DNA of 64,000 nucleotides from Novipirellula caenicola (GTDB lineage Bacteria > Planctomycetota > Planctomycetia > Pirellulales > Pirellulaceae). Positions 1 through 9,963 of this stretch are shown in pieces (the stretch's first letter is position 1; each line of letters opens with the position of its first letter). Location: contig NZ_BAABRO010000016.1 in the NCBI RefSeq assembly GCF_039545035.1, forward strand, positions 91,765-155,764, written 5' to 3'. A program made the translations under genes and the position numbers. The notes below the pieces were generated by a model that was given only the letters and a program-made list of their open reading frames with translations, was not told the origin of the DNA and searched no databases.

Positions 1-2245
1 TGCCGTCCACATCAAATCGATTTTCTGCGTTTTGAAACAACGGAGCTTCGTCATCAACTAACTCAATCGTCGCAGAATCCGCAACATAGCCGCTTGCCGC
101 GAACGTGTAGCTGTATTGCTCGGATGATTCGGGATCATCGTCATCGACGGGGACCACGTTGATCAGCACACTTGTTTGATTCGCCGGGATGACCAATGCA
201 CCATCAAAGCCCAATTCATTTGTATTGCCACCACTGACTTGAATCGGCAACGCTTGCGATACGTCACTGTTGCTGCGGGTGATCCGCAGCTGCACGGTAT
301 TGGATGCGTCTTCGTGAACCGAATCGGCGGTGAAGCTGGCGCTAAGCGTCTCGTGATCTTTGACCAGCAAATCGATCACGCCTGGATCCACTCCAGCGGC
401 CGACGCCGATAACTGGAGCGATTGGTCGCCGTCAAGCAAGGCGTCGTCCACTGCCGCGACAGGAACTTTGACCGAAGTTGCATTGGCGGGAATGACAGCA
501 GTCGCAGGGACGGTGGCTTCGCTGGCGTCCGTTGAATTCAATGAAACCGTCAGCGGGCTGCTCGAGGCCGGGCCTGACCGGGTGATCGTCAATTCGGCAG
601 CGCTTCCGCTGTTTTCCAAAATCGAGGATTGGTTTAGTGCAAGCGAAAGCTTTGGAGGCGATGAGACCGAAACGCTAAACGTTTTCTGGTCAACCCCGCC
701 GTCGCCGTCTTCGACGCGGACAACAACGGTGAAGTTGCCCGCAGCGGCATAAGTGTGCGTGCCGTCAAACGAGGCCAGCGTCGGACGTGTGGCATTGCCG
801 GTTTGATCGATTGTTGCAACGCCCGAAACGACGTTGCTTCCGTCACCCCAGTCGACCGTGTAGGTAAACGTATCGCTGCTAGCAGGATCCGAGATCGATC
901 CAATGTTGGTGATGGTAAGAGGCGTGTTGACGACGACGCTTTGGTTCGCGGCGACCGTTAGCGTCGGCTTCACGTTACTAATCGATGCCGTCGTCACCGG
1001 GATGACCAATTCGCCTAGTCCGCTGCCGGTCAAAACGATCTCGACCGGAAAACTTCCGTTGTCGCCATAGACGTGGTTGGCGGACACCGTAACGGTCGAT
1101 CCCACCAACGTCCAACCGATGTCGTCCAATGCCGCAACATCGAGCGATGTAATCATTTGTCGCTCGCCGTTGCTCAGCGAGCTACGCATCAGCGTCGCTT
1201 GATTGTTGGTATCCAGGATCGAATTGGCCCAGTGGAAACTTTGGTCAAGCGGCGGATTGCCCGAACCCACATAAGCCGCGTTCGCTTTGGCACCTGTGAA
1301 GCTGTTTCCGCTGGTGTAAGTGCTCCAGGCCTTGTTGATTCCCGCGTTGCCAAACCCCAACACGTGCGTCAATTCGTGCATCGCGACGGTGATGAAATCG
1401 GTTTGTCCCGGCTGAATGCCGTCAATGTCTTTGCCGAAATACCAATTGGTTCCATTGTTGTCAAAGGCGACCGATCCTCCCCATGGTCCGAAATCGGTTG
1501 CCGGCGAAGCTTTGGCACCACTTTCCCCACGGAATTGAACGGTGTCACGAAACGCGTTGATGTTCGCTAGCTGCTCGGGCGTGATCGACCCGACGCTGGG
1601 AAAAGCGAAGCCACCAGGACCGCCGCGACCTCGTTCATTGCCAGCCAAGTCGCGGGCGCCAGGAAAGATGACGAGTTCGTTTGCGTTGACTCTCAAGTTC
1701 TGGGCAACGGCATCGCGGGCCGTCCCATTGCTGTTGAGCGTTGAATTGCCGGTCGATGGGTTCGTGAAATTGGCGATCCACTCCATCTTTCCAGCGGCGT
1801 TTGGGGTGATCGCATCGAGCTGATCCGAAAAACGACGGACAATCGAATCGGCAGCAAGCTGCAGCAGTTCTCGGCGGTACTGATTCGCCCCCGAGAAAAA
1901 TCCCGATGAGTCGAGCGAATAGTCAAAGCGAATCTTCAAGCCGCCAGTGGCTGGTTGCGAATTGACCGCAGCGGCGGATTGCGTTCCATCCCCCCAGCGG
2001 ATCTGGGCCGAGACGTTTCCGAGCAGTCCGGTCGTATCGACGTTGCGAATGATTTCAAACGGATCGCCCTCGGCAACCAATAGCCGGCGGTCTTCGAGCG
2101 TTTGATAACGGATCAGACGTGAAGCGCTGCGACGGCGTCTTCGACCCTGAGGTCGCCCCGCATCAGGCTGAGCGCGGCCACGTTCGCTTGGAAACACAAC
2201 GGTGGCCATGCGAGCCAGGATTGCTTGGGTGGCAGGTTTGAACAT
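1..2245 (-). CDS. Large secreted metalloprotease-like protein with PKD and Calx-beta domains (5' part, runs off window)
   Basis: Open from an ATG at 2245 to the left edge with no stop, so only the first 748 residues are visible. Residues 35-56 are very basic and end in LEDRRLL (50-56), a motif typical of planctomycete secreted giant proteins. A metzincin-like zinc site HELTHVLGFGN starts at His290 (Glu291, His294); the position of the usual third histidine is Asn300. Downstream are a PKD-like segment (VDWGDGS near 458, HTY near 485) and Calx-beta-type segments with an EDxSNTVQLRITRS signature near 640. Inferred role: extracellular protease or adhesion protein. A second in-frame ATG at 2209 is possible. 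The function of the missing C-terminus is unknown. Confidence 0.8.
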   Translation of the reverse strand, partial: MFKPATQAILARMATVVFPSERGRAQPDAGRPQGRRRRRSASRLIRYQTLEDRRLLVAEGDPFEIIRNVDTTGLLGNVSAQIRWGDGTQSAAAVNSQPATGGLKIRFDYSLDSSGFFSGANQYRRELLQLAADSIVRRFSDQLDAITPNAAGKMEWIANFTNPSTGNSTLNSNGTARDAVAQNLRVNANELVIFPGARDLAGNERGRGGPGGFAFPSVGSITPEQLANINAFRDTVQFRGESGAKASPATDFGPWGGSVAFDNNGTNWYFGKDIDGIQPGQTDFITVAMHELTHVLGFGNAGINKAWSTYTSGNSFTGAKANAAYVGSGNPPLDQSFHWANSILDTNNQATLMRSSLSNGERQMITSLDVAALDDIGWTLVGSTVTVSANHVYGDNGSFPVEIVLTGSGLGELVIPVTTASISNVKPTLTVAANQSVVVNTPLTITNIGSISDPASSDTFTYTVDWGDGSNVVSGVATIDQTGNATRPTLASFDGTHTYAAAGNFTVVVRVEDGDGGVDQKTFSVSVSSPPKLSLALNQSSILENSGSAAELTITRSGPASSSPLTVSLNSTDASEATVPATAVIPANATSVKVPVAAVDDALLDGDQSLQLSASAAGVDPGVIDLLVKDHETLSASFTADSVHEDASNTVQLRITRSNSDVSQALPIQVSGGNTNELGFDGALVIPANQTSVLINVVPVDDDDPESSEQYSYTFAASGYVADSATIELVDDEAPLFQNAENRFDVDG

Positions 2246-2879
2246 AGCGAAGATGGGTAGAAAAGAGAGGCCCAATGGCGACTTCCTTGTCGAGCGATTG
2301 ACCGCGCGGAAGCTCTGATGACGCCAATATTTTTTGAAACATGGGAAATTCAATGCCGGATTGCCGCTTGGGGCGTTGCACCACAGCCATCCTGGGAATC
2401 TTCGCCCCTATTGAACGTTACGTCCAAGATTTCAGGTACCCCTTCGATGGCGGTGAACGCAACCGTAGTTTCGTGCGAAAGAACATCCTCGACTGACAAT
2501 CTTGCCGTTAATCCGACAAATGACGGCGATCGTGGGCAAATGCAAAGAGCGTGCTCATTCATCCGGCGGCGACAAAAACGGCGGGGATCCGCTAACCGAA
2601 AAAGCGTTCTCGTGATAGCATTTCATCGTCATTCATGCTCGTGGACCCTGTGTATGGCAGGTTGGGTTGGGCCGCTGGCCAATGGATCGAGCCACGCTGA
2701 CGCGGCGGTTCATCGTTGGCGATTCCGCACCAGAGTGTCGAGCTGGTAAATTGTGTCCGTTCCATCGGCCGTGGATCGGTTTTCCCTTTTGAAAGATCGC
2801 TCGTGGCCGCCCCCCTCCTTCGTTTCCTCCGTTTCGACTCTGCTCGTTTCCCCTCCATTTCGAATCGACTGATCTCCCC
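2246..2879. other. Divergent intergenic region without a supported gene
   Basis: About 630 bases between the secreted protein (minus) and the dehydratase (plus). Short open frames exist on both strands but none has a convincing start, domain or hydrophobic pattern. It must hold the two divergent promoters; I see no clear terminator or RNA gene. The last 70 bases before 2880 are pyrimidine-rich. Confidence 0.5.
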
Positions 2880-4634
2880 ATGACCTCTTCGAATTCTGCT
2901 GCGGATGCTCCGCAAGATCGCGACCCTACAACGCTTCGTTCGTACCGTTGGTTTGGCCCAGACGACATGCGGTCCTTTGGCCATCGCTCGCGGCTGAAAG
3001 GGATGGGGTTTGACGACATTGACTACCAAGGCCGACCGGTCGTTGCGATCTTGAACACGTGGAGCGATTTGAACACGTGTCATTCGCATTTTCGCAACCG
3101 CGCGGACGAAGTACGCCGCGGGATTTTGCAGAGTGGTGGTTTTCCGGTTGAAGTCCCAGTGATGTCGCTGGGCGAAATGATGATGAAGCCGACCACGATG
3201 CTCTATCGCAACATGTTGGCGATGGAGGTCGAAGAGGTCTTGCGATGTCACCCGATCGATGCCGCGGTTTTGATGGGAGGTTGTGACAAGACGGTTCCAG
3301 CGATGTTGATGGGGGCGATCAGTGCGGATGTGCCTTCGGTCTTTCTGCCAGCCGGCCCAATGTTAAAAGCGAGATGGAAAGACGTCACGCTGGGTAGTGG
3401 TAGCGATGTCTGGAAGTATTGGGACGAACGGTTAGCCGGAAACGTGTGTGATCGCGATTGGAATTGCATCGAAAACTGCATCGCACCATCGGCAGGAACC
3501 TGCATGACGATGGGCACGGCTAGCACGATGGCGTGTATCGCCGAAGCACTCGGGTTCACGCTCGGCGGTGCGGCAAACGTGCCGGCCGTGGTAGCCGAAC
3601 ATTCTCGATTGGCTGTGGCCACGGGACGCCAAGCGGTCCGGATGGCGTGGGACAAACGTACGCCATCGAGTTTTTTGACCGAACAATCGATCCGAAACGG
3701 CGTGGTCACCTCGTTGGCGATCGGCGGCAGTACCAACGCCATCGTGCATCTGATTGCGCTCGCAGGCCGGTTGGGGATCGAGTTGACGCTAGAGCGATTC
3801 GACGAACTGTCGCGAATCACCCCCGTCCTCGGGAATCTGCGGCCGGCAGGTAAATACTTGATGGAAGACTTTTATCATGCCGGTGGATTGCGGGCGCTGT
3901 TGAAAGAGCTTGGCGATTTGATCGACCTATCGTGTCAAACGATCAGCGGAACGAGTCTAGGTGCGCAGATCGCGGATGCCGAAGTGATCGACAGCGACGT
4001 GATTCGCTCGCGTGAAAACCCGTTATCGCCAGCCGGTGGGACGTCGGTGTTGCGAGGCAATTTGGCGCCCAGCGGCTGCGTGATCAAGGCGCTCGCGGCA
4101 GAGCCACGTTTGCAGTGCCACCGCGGGGCCGCGGTGGTGTTCGACAATTACGCCGAAATGAAACAGCGGATTCATGATCCTGAGCTCAACGTCACGGCCG
4201 ACAGCGTGTTGATTCTGCGGAGCGCCGGCCCGTTGGGCGCACCCGGGTTTCCTGAATGGGGCATGTTGCCGATTCCGAAAAAACTGTTGCAGCAAGGGGT
4301 GCGTGACATGGTGCGGATCAGCGATGCGCGAATGAGCGGAACCAGCTATGGGACATGCGTTCTTCATATTGCACCCGAGAGTGCGGCAGGAGGGCCGTTG
4401 GCGCTGGTGCAAACCGGTGACGAGATCGAAATCGACATTCCGGCACGACGAATTCATTGGCATGTTTCGGACGACGAGATCGAGCGGCGTTTGCAGCAGC
4501 ATCCCGAAGCGAAAGCATTAGCGAATCGTGGTTATCTGCATCTGTACGCAAAACATGTGATGCAGGCCGACAAGGGATGTGATTTTGACTTTTTGGTCGG
4601 TCGCACGCCTGGCGCAGAACCTGATATCTTTTAG
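2880..4634 (+). CDS. IlvD/Edd family dehydratase, probably sugar-acid (L-arabinonate/xylonate type)
   Basis: 584 residues. It removes water from a dihydroxy-acid; IlvD acts in branched-chain amino-acid synthesis while longer relatives act on pentonates. Three cysteines expected to hold the Fe-S cluster are visible: Cys67 (NTCHSH), Cys135 (GGCDKT) and Cys208 (TCMTMGT). The segment DARMSGTSYG near 482-491 matches the region that carries the catalytic serine. The length, the Cys spacing and the WSDLNTCHSHF segment resemble L-arabinonate dehydratase more than classical IlvD, so I do not call it ilvD. It stands alone: no other leucine/valine genes lie nearby. It ends 51 bases before the next plus-strand gene. 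Confidence 0.85.
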   Translation: MTSSNSAADAPQDRDPTTLRSYRWFGPDDMRSFGHRSRLKGMGFDDIDYQGRPVVAILNTWSDLNTCHSHFRNRADEVRRGILQSGGFPVEVPVMSLGEMMMKPTTMLYRNMLAMEVEEVLRCHPIDAAVLMGGCDKTVPAMLMGAISADVPSVFLPAGPMLKARWKDVTLGSGSDVWKYWDERLAGNVCDRDWNCIENCIAPSAGTCMTMGTASTMACIAEALGFTLGGAANVPAVVAEHSRLAVATGRQAVRMAWDKRTPSSFLTEQSIRNGVVTSLAIGGSTNAIVHLIALAGRLGIELTLERFDELSRITPVLGNLRPAGKYLMEDFYHAGGLRALLKELGDLIDLSCQTISGTSLGAQIADAEVIDSDVIRSRENPLSPAGGTSVLRGNLAPSGCVIKALAAEPRLQCHRGAAVVFDNYAEMKQRIHDPELNVTADSVLILRSAGPLGAPGFPEWGMLPIPKKLLQQGVRDMVRISDARMSGTSYGTCVLHIAPESAAGGPLALVQTGDEIEIDIPARRIHWHVSDDEIERRLQQHPEAKALANRGYLHLYAKHVMQADKGCDFDFLVGRTPGAEPDIF

Positions 4635-4685
4635 TGCCCCGGTCGCCCCGATTAAGAATCCGACATTTTCCCTTGCGAGACCGTC

Positions 4686-5282
4686 ATGAGCGATGAATCT
4701 AACCCGTTCGCACGTCCCTCGAGCGAATCGAATCCCTACACTCCCTCGTTGTCGGCGGCTTCGATCGGCAGTGCCGGTGCGGTTCAGTTGTCTGAGGTGC
4801 ATTCACGTGGAATGGTCGGCCAGATCCCGATCGTCGGCGTGTTGATGATCGTGCAAGGCGTGTTCATCACGTTGATGGCGCTGGTGTTGGGCGGGTACGC
4901 GTTTGCGATGCCGATGTTATTTCGCAGCATTCGCGAAGATGCGATAAAACAGGGAGCCAACCCGCCACCGATGCCACAACAGATGGAACTAGGCATGTTG
5001 ATCGTGCTTGCCTTGACTGCGGCTTGTGTGTTGGCCATCGCCGTGTGCACGATTTGGGCGGGCGTACGGGTGATCAAGTTTCAAAGTCGCACGTTTGCGA
5101 TTGTCACGCTGTGCGTGGGCATGTTGACTTGTTTGACGTGTTATTGTGCACCAACGCAAATTGCGCTGTCGATCTATGGTTTGATCGTCTTGCTCAATGG
5201 TCCGGTGACCGATGCGTTTCGATTTGCTGAGCAAGGTCACACGGCGCGTGAGATTCAGCAAGCGTTTTTATCGCTGCCGTAG
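4686..5282 (+). CDS. Hypothetical four-helix membrane protein
   Basis: 198 residues. A soluble Ser/Asn-rich N-terminus (ESNPYTPS) is followed by four predicted membrane segments, near residues 45-75, 100-127, 135-155 and 158-172. I recognise no family. It starts 51 bases after the dehydratase and is followed at 83 bases by a second membrane protein with a similar NPY-containing N-terminus, so the two may be co-transcribed. Start chosen at ATG 4686, with a weak purine stretch (GCGAGA) upstream. Confidence 0.75.
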   Translation: MSDESNPFARPSSESNPYTPSLSAASIGSAGAVQLSEVHSRGMVGQIPIVGVLMIVQGVFITLMALVLGGYAFAMPMLFRSIREDAIKQGANPPPMPQQMELGMLIVLALTAACVLAIAVCTIWAGVRVIKFQSRTFAIVTLCVGMLTCLTCYCAPTQIALSIYGLIVLLNGPVTDAFRFAEQGHTAREIQQAFLSLP

Positions 5283-5364
5283 CGGTTGCCTCGTTCGCTG
5301 AGCTGCGTCGATCAACGTCCACCGCCCCATGGGCGAAAACATCAAAATACGGGAACCGACCATC

Positions 5365-6072
5365 ATGAATGAACCTTCCTCCGAACATGCGGGCGACGCC
5401 AGCGAAGCCAATCCGTATGTTCAGGCTCAATTGGTGCACGACGTCGCGGTCGTTCGCCCCACCGGGATCACCGTGATTGCCGTCGTCTGTATTGTCGCGG
5501 GAATTTTGGGGAGCTTAAGTTCGCTTGGCAGTTTGGCGAACACGCTGTTCTCCGAACGGTTTGCGTCGATGTTCACACCGTCAGGACCTGCGGGAGAGAT
5601 CCAAGGCGAGATGCAGCGAGAAATGATGGCGGTGCTTGGCAAGTATTACTTCGTCAATCTTGCCTTGGCCGTTGCGGGGATGGCCATCGGAATTGCACTG
5701 TTTGTAGGTGGCATCGGGGTGATTCAAGGCAAAGCGTGGAGCCGAGGCTGGGTTCGCCGAACGCTGCTTGTCGCGATCTTTTTTGAAGTGGTGCGGGTTG
5801 TGGTCTACTCGCTCACTCAATTCGAAATGTATCCCGTCACGCAAGAATACATGCAGAAAATAGCGGGTGAGCAAAATGGGGCGATGGGAGGCGAAACGAT
5901 GGCGTGGTTCTCCACCATCGGAGTCGTCATTAGCATGGTGTTTATCGTTGGATGGTTCTTGTTAAAACTGTTTTTGATGATTTGGGGACGTCGTTATTTG
6001 GCTAAAGAAACGCTCGATAGCTACTTTGGCACAACGTCGCCCTCGCAATCGTCCCCGCAATCACCTTCGTAA
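5365..6072 (+). CDS. Hypothetical membrane protein with NPY N-terminus
   Basis: 235 residues from ATG 5365; an in-frame ATG at 5329 would add 12 residues, but the shorter form begins like its upstream neighbour (short acidic N-terminus with ANPY). Membrane segments lie near residues 33-58, 95-122, 133-153 and 188-215. No recognised domain. It ends in a Ser/Pro-rich tail. Probably transcribed with 4686-5282; function unknown. Confidence 0.75.
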   Translation: MNEPSSEHAGDASEANPYVQAQLVHDVAVVRPTGITVIAVVCIVAGILGSLSSLGSLANTLFSERFASMFTPSGPAGEIQGEMQREMMAVLGKYYFVNLALAVAGMAIGIALFVGGIGVIQGKAWSRGWVRRTLLVAIFFEVVRVVVYSLTQFEMYPVTQEYMQKIAGEQNGAMGGETMAWFSTIGVVISMVFIVGWFLLKLFLMIWGRRYLAKETLDSYFGTTSPSQSSPQSPS

Positions 6073-6104
6073 TCGCACTTGCCATCACTCTCGCTCTCTG
6101 AAAA

Positions 6105-7160
6105 ATGTTGCTCATGTATGAATCCGCGATCCAGCCACCGCTGGTTGATCCTACACCGATCTTTGAACTGTTTCGCGGCAGCTATGGTTCTGAGTTGTTG
6201 ACCGCGGCAGTCGCCCATTTTGATCTATTTGGGCGATTGTCAAAGCAGCCGATGACGCTCGAGCAGCTTGGTGACGCATTGGGACTCGATCCACGTCCGG
6301 CCAATGTGTTGGTTACCGCGCTGCGGGCGATGGATTTGCTTGATCTCCGCGATGGCAAGCTTGGTTTGACCGCGATGGCATCAGAGCATCTTGTCCCCGG
6401 ATCGCGTTTGGATTGTGGTGACTATTTATCACTTGCGGCTCAATCGCCTGGCGTGATGTCGATGGTCCAATTGTTAAAGAGCAACAAACCGCTTGGGTCC
6501 GATAGTGATTCCGGGACCGCGTTCATCTATCGCGATGGAGCAAAGTCCGCGATGGATGCCGAAGCATCAGCGCGACATTTCACGTTGGCGCTCGCGGGGC
6601 GAGCCAAGAACGTGGCTCCGGTACTCGCCGATGTGTTGCCGATTGATGACGCCAAGACCATTTTGGATCTCGGTGGGGGGACAGGGATTTATAGCTACGC
6701 GTTGCTACAAAAACATCCTGGGCTGCGAGCGATCGTTTTTGATCGGCCCGACGTGTTGAAGGTCGCGAGCGAGTTCGCCGAGACCTACGGGGTGAGCGAT
6801 CGAGCGGAATTGCACTCAGGCAACATGTTCAGTGATCCATTGCCGAAGAACGTCGATGCGGTGCTGCTGTCGAATATCCTGCACGATTGGGACGTGCCCG
6901 AGTGTAAACAGCTGATAGGTCGCTGTGTCGACGCGTTGAAGCCAGGCGGGCGGTTGTTCATCCACGATGTGTTCTTGAATGATTCGCTCGACGGTCCGCT
7001 ACCGATCGCCCTGTACTCGGCGGCCTTGTTCACGTTGACCGAAGGCCGTGCGTACAGCGAAGCAGAGTATCGCTCTTGGATGACCGAAGCTGGGTTGGCG
7101 ACCAAGGCCAAAGTGCCGACTCTGGTGCACTGTGGCGTGATCGAAGGCGTTCTTTCGTAG
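6105..7160 (+). CDS. SAM-dependent O-methyltransferase (hydroxyindole/hydroxyneurosporene family)
   Basis: 351 residues. N-terminal winged-helix dimerisation domain (about 15-100), then a Rossmann methyltransferase fold with the SAM-binding motif ILDLGGGTGIY near residue 187 and the acidic residue FDRPDV that follows beta 2. SNILHDWD near 255 is the typical segment of this O-methyltransferase family (acetylserotonin/CrtF type). It probably methylates a hydroxyl on a small aromatic or isoprenoid substrate; the substrate cannot be read from sequence. The start could also be the ATG at 6117. It sits 32 bases after a membrane protein and is followed by a terminator-like hairpin. Confidence 0.85.
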   Translation: MLLMYESAIQPPLVDPTPIFELFRGSYGSELLTAAVAHFDLFGRLSKQPMTLEQLGDALGLDPRPANVLVTALRAMDLLDLRDGKLGLTAMASEHLVPGSRLDCGDYLSLAAQSPGVMSMVQLLKSNKPLGSDSDSGTAFIYRDGAKSAMDAEASARHFTLALAGRAKNVAPVLADVLPIDDAKTILDLGGGTGIYSYALLQKHPGLRAIVFDRPDVLKVASEFAETYGVSDRAELHSGNMFSDPLPKNVDAVLLSNILHDWDVPECKQLIGRCVDALKPGGRLFIHDVFLNDSLDGPLPIALYSAALFTLTEGRAYSEAEYRSWMTEAGLATKAKVPTLVHCGVIEGVLS

Positions 7161-7327
7161 CAGCCGCGTCGGACGCGGTTCCACTTTATCTACTTTCGGT
7201 CAGCGCTCGCGGCACCAGTTGCCGGATTGCAGCGAGTAAAGCGTCCGACCTTTACCGGGCGGCTCGCGCCGCTCCGCTATCAATCAACAACGCTAGACGT
7301 ATCGCCCAGGCGTTCCCTTGGGAAACC

Positions 7328-7349
7328 ACGGGGACGAAATCCCGTTTTT
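7328..7349 (+). terminator. Candidate rho-independent terminator after the methyltransferase
   Basis: A short stem (ACGGGGA pairing with TCCCGT, one bulged G) is followed directly by five T residues. It lies between converging genes and its T tract touches the stop of the S1-like gene. The stem is short, so this is tentative. Confidence 0.4.
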
Positions 7350-9102
7350 ACCAACGCAAACCAAATCGTTCGCCGCCCGATTCGGTGTTGTTGCCGCCAC
7401 GAAGCGGGCCTTGGTGAGTCGGTTTGACGGCGACTTCACGCTGCGGTTCTTCCTCTTCGACTTCGGGTTTGGTATCGGTATCCGCTGCAACGGCTTGCGC
7501 CGCCTTGATCGAAAGGGCAACCTTTTGTGAATCGCGGTCAAAGCTCAGGATCTTGACTTCGACCTCATCACCTTGGCTGACAAACGCATCGACCTTTGAA
7601 ACGCGATGGTGTGCCAGTTCGCTGATGTGGACCAAACCTTCGACACCCGCCGTCAGTCGGACGAAGCAGCCAAACGGCGCCGTGCGAGTTACGGTTCCCT
7701 TGTGGACCGTGCCGACGGCAAAGGTTGCCTCAGCGGTGTCCCACGGGTTTTCCAAAAGATCGCGATACGACAAACCGATCTTGCCGGTTTCTTTGTCAAT
7801 CTTGTCGACGGTGACCTTGACCATTTGGCCTTCTTGGATCACTTCGCTTGGGTGTTTGATTCTTTCCCAGCTAAGCTTGCTGACGTGAATCAGGCCTTCG
7901 AGACCACCGAGGTCGACGAACGCACCAAAATCTTTGACGTTGCGAACGATGCCTTCCAAGGTGTCGCCCACTTCGATCTTCTCAAGCTGTTCCTTGCGTT
8001 TTTCTTCACGCTCACGCTCCAGCACGGCGCGTCGGCTGAGCACAAGGTTGCCGCGGCGTTCGTTCGACTCGGTAACGATACAAACGAGTTTCTGGTCGAC
8101 AAACTCGGACAGATCTTCGACACGGAATTCGGTCACTTGGCTGATTGGCATAAAGCCACGCATATTGCCAACTTTGCACTCGAGTCCGCCGGTGTTATGA
8201 CCGGTAACGACGGCTTCGACGACGGTGCCTTCTTCGATGTCTTCCCAATCGCTGACTTCGACTGCCGAACCAGGCAGCGTCAGCACGTACAGGCCGTCTT
8301 CACGATTGAAACCTCGCACCATGACTTCGATGTTGTCATTGGGTTTAGGTTCTTCGCCGGTGAATTGCTCAAACGGCACAACGCCTTCGTCGGGACCGCC
8401 GAGCGAAACGAAGACAGTGTCGTCGTTGATTTTTAATACGCGGCCATGGACGCGGGCGCCTTCGGCAAGCGGTTCTCGGCGGTCGGGCATGCCGGCACTG
8501 CCACCCAACATCGATTCGACATCGGCCAGACCGAGTTCGGCATCAAGTTCGGCTTGCAGGTCCGCCGACAACGATTCGCGTCGATTGGGAACGGCGACCT
8601 TCTTGGCGGCAACCGGAGCGGACGAGGTTGGTTTGGGCTTGTCATCACCCGGCAACCGAGGTGTGCGGTTCTTGGGCTTCTTTTTCGGCTTCTTGGCAGC
8701 GTCGGATGTCGCGGCGGCAAGTTTTTCCGGCGACACCGCGGGGGATGCAGGCTTGGCAACCCCAAGGCCGCGGGACGCCAGCGGGCCGGCACCACGAACG
8801 GCTCCGGCCAACGGAGCGGCTGCGGGCGACTTAGGCGTACCCAATGCTGCAGCGGTTTCCGCCGCACCGCTTTCCGATGCGGGGGACTCTGCAGGCTTGG
8901 TCGCCGCGTCCGCGCTACTAGGGCCAGCGTTACTCGAATCCGAGGTGTTCGATTCCGCAGCACTCGCAGTCGGTTCGGTCGGGCCTGCCGCAGCGGCGGG
9001 ATCGGAAGTCGCGGGCTTGGGATCGGCCCCAGCGGGGGACGATGCAGCGGAAGCGTCAGAAACGGGAAGGTCAGAAGAAGTCGAAGGGTCGCCGTTAGTC
9101 AT
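7348..9102 (-). CDS. rpsA: Ribosomal protein S1-like protein with four S1 domains
   Basis: 584 residues. Four S1 OB-fold repeats at about 215-276, 290-357, 377-447 and 463-533; the third is the most canonical (VKDFGAFVDLGGLEGLIHVS). S1 binds mRNA on the 30S subunit and helps initiation. The first 200 residues are Ala/Ser/Pro-rich, then Lys-rich, and look disordered; E. coli S1 instead has six S1 domains and no such extension. The C-terminal 50 residues are acidic then Gly/Arg-containing. Divergent from the gene at 9279. The symbol is by homology; a general S1-domain RNA-binding protein is the alternative. Confidence 0.8.
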   Translation of the reverse strand: MTNGDPSTSSDLPVSDASAASSPAGADPKPATSDPAAAAGPTEPTASAAESNTSDSSNAGPSSADAATKPAESPASESGAAETAAALGTPKSPAAAPLAGAVRGAGPLASRGLGVAKPASPAVSPEKLAAATSDAAKKPKKKPKNRTPRLPGDDKPKPTSSAPVAAKKVAVPNRRESLSADLQAELDAELGLADVESMLGGSAGMPDRREPLAEGARVHGRVLKINDDTVFVSLGGPDEGVVPFEQFTGEEPKPNDNIEVMVRGFNREDGLYVLTLPGSAVEVSDWEDIEEGTVVEAVVTGHNTGGLECKVGNMRGFMPISQVTEFRVEDLSEFVDQKLVCIVTESNERRGNLVLSRRAVLEREREEKRKEQLEKIEVGDTLEGIVRNVKDFGAFVDLGGLEGLIHVSKLSWERIKHPSEVIQEGQMVKVTVDKIDKETGKIGLSYRDLLENPWDTAEATFAVGTVHKGTVTRTAPFGCFVRLTAGVEGLVHISELAHHRVSKVDAFVSQGDEVEVKILSFDRDSQKVALSIKAAQAVAADTDTKPEVEEEEPQREVAVKPTHQGPLRGGNNTESGGERFGLRW

Positions 9103-9278
9103 CAGGTCTCTGCAGGGGGCAGGAGCGAAGCGAAGAGGAAATTACGATGAAGGCTATTGTAATAAGTTGCCGTCATCGCCGTGTCGCAGTCTAGCAATCC
9201 AGACGGCGTCCCGGTAGCCTTGCTGGTCATTGTTGAACCCAAAATCCGATTCCATTTGCAGATCAGCGAGGCGACGTT

Positions 9279-9830
9279 TTGCCAAACTTGGATTCCTTTT
9301 GCACGAAGGCTTTTTCTGGATTCTCGAGCGAATTGATCGAGGCGATTCAAAACGCGCCGCTGCCGGATCTGGGTGATGGTTCCCGCAGCGGGGGGGATGG
9401 CGTGGCGGCACTGCAAACCCTGCTTCGCAGTGGCGATATTACCGGTTCACTCAATACGTCATCGCCGCTTGCGGCCCAACTGTGCACCAGCGGGCTGTGG
9501 CTTTTGGCGGGTGATTTGGACCGCAGCCATCGAATTAGCCAAGATATTGACGAAAAAGAGGGCAGTTTTTGGCACGGGATCATGCATCGTCGCGAAGGCG
9601 ATTTCAGTAACGCCAAATACTGGTTCCGCCGTGTCGGCAAGCATCCGGTGATCACGCAGCTCGCCGAAATCGGTGGCAACCCATTCCGCACTGCCGAAGA
9701 ATTTGTTGACGAATGTGCTGAGGCGACACGCGAGTCAGCGGCGGGAGGGGTGACGCCTCGGTACGCCCAATGCCAGGACGTGCAGTGGAAAGAATGGCAG
9801 CTGCTAATGGCTCACTGTGCCGCTCTGTAA
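9279..9830 (+). CDS. Conserved protein of unknown function (HRREGD...KYWFRR motif)
   Basis: 183 residues with a TTG start; a GAGG seven bases upstream supports it. The central segment FWHGIMHRREGDFSNAKYWF (about 98-117) is strongly patterned with conserved His, Arg, Asp and aromatic residues and looks like the core of a widespread uncharacterised family. No signal peptide or membrane segment, so it is probably cytosolic. Followed by a long structured element with a T tract at 9964-10038. Function not assigned. Confidence 0.7.
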   Translation: MPNLDSFCTKAFSGFSSELIEAIQNAPLPDLGDGSRSGGDGVAALQTLLRSGDITGSLNTSSPLAAQLCTSGLWLLAGDLDRSHRISQDIDEKEGSFWHGIMHRREGDFSNAKYWFRRVGKHPVITQLAEIGGNPFRTAEEFVDECAEATRESAAGGVTPRYAQCQDVQWKEWQLLMAHCAAL

Positions 9831-9963
9831 AAAAACGGAAAAAAAATTTCGCAATCAGAGTCAATCGCTCGCCCGACAATTCCGATAAAAATCGTGTTGG
9901 AGGGCAAATCGGCACACCATTGTGTGGGGCAAAACGCCGGTTCGTATTCTAGCACCGCATTCG

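Noticed and set aside
2318..2749. 143-codon frame in the first long spacer
   Set aside because: Composition is unlike neighbours and no ribosome site or domain is seen.
2246..2879. Possible RNase P or other large RNA gene in the spacer
   Set aside because: None of the expected conserved segments is visible.
2880..4634. Naming the dehydratase ilvD
   Set aside because: The length and Cys context fit pentonate dehydratases better and no branched-chain genes adjoin.
8225..9217. 330-codon frame rich in Ala/Ser/Gly opposite the S1-like gene
   Set aside because: A complement of the Ala/Pro/Ser-rich S1 extension; low complexity and no start signal.
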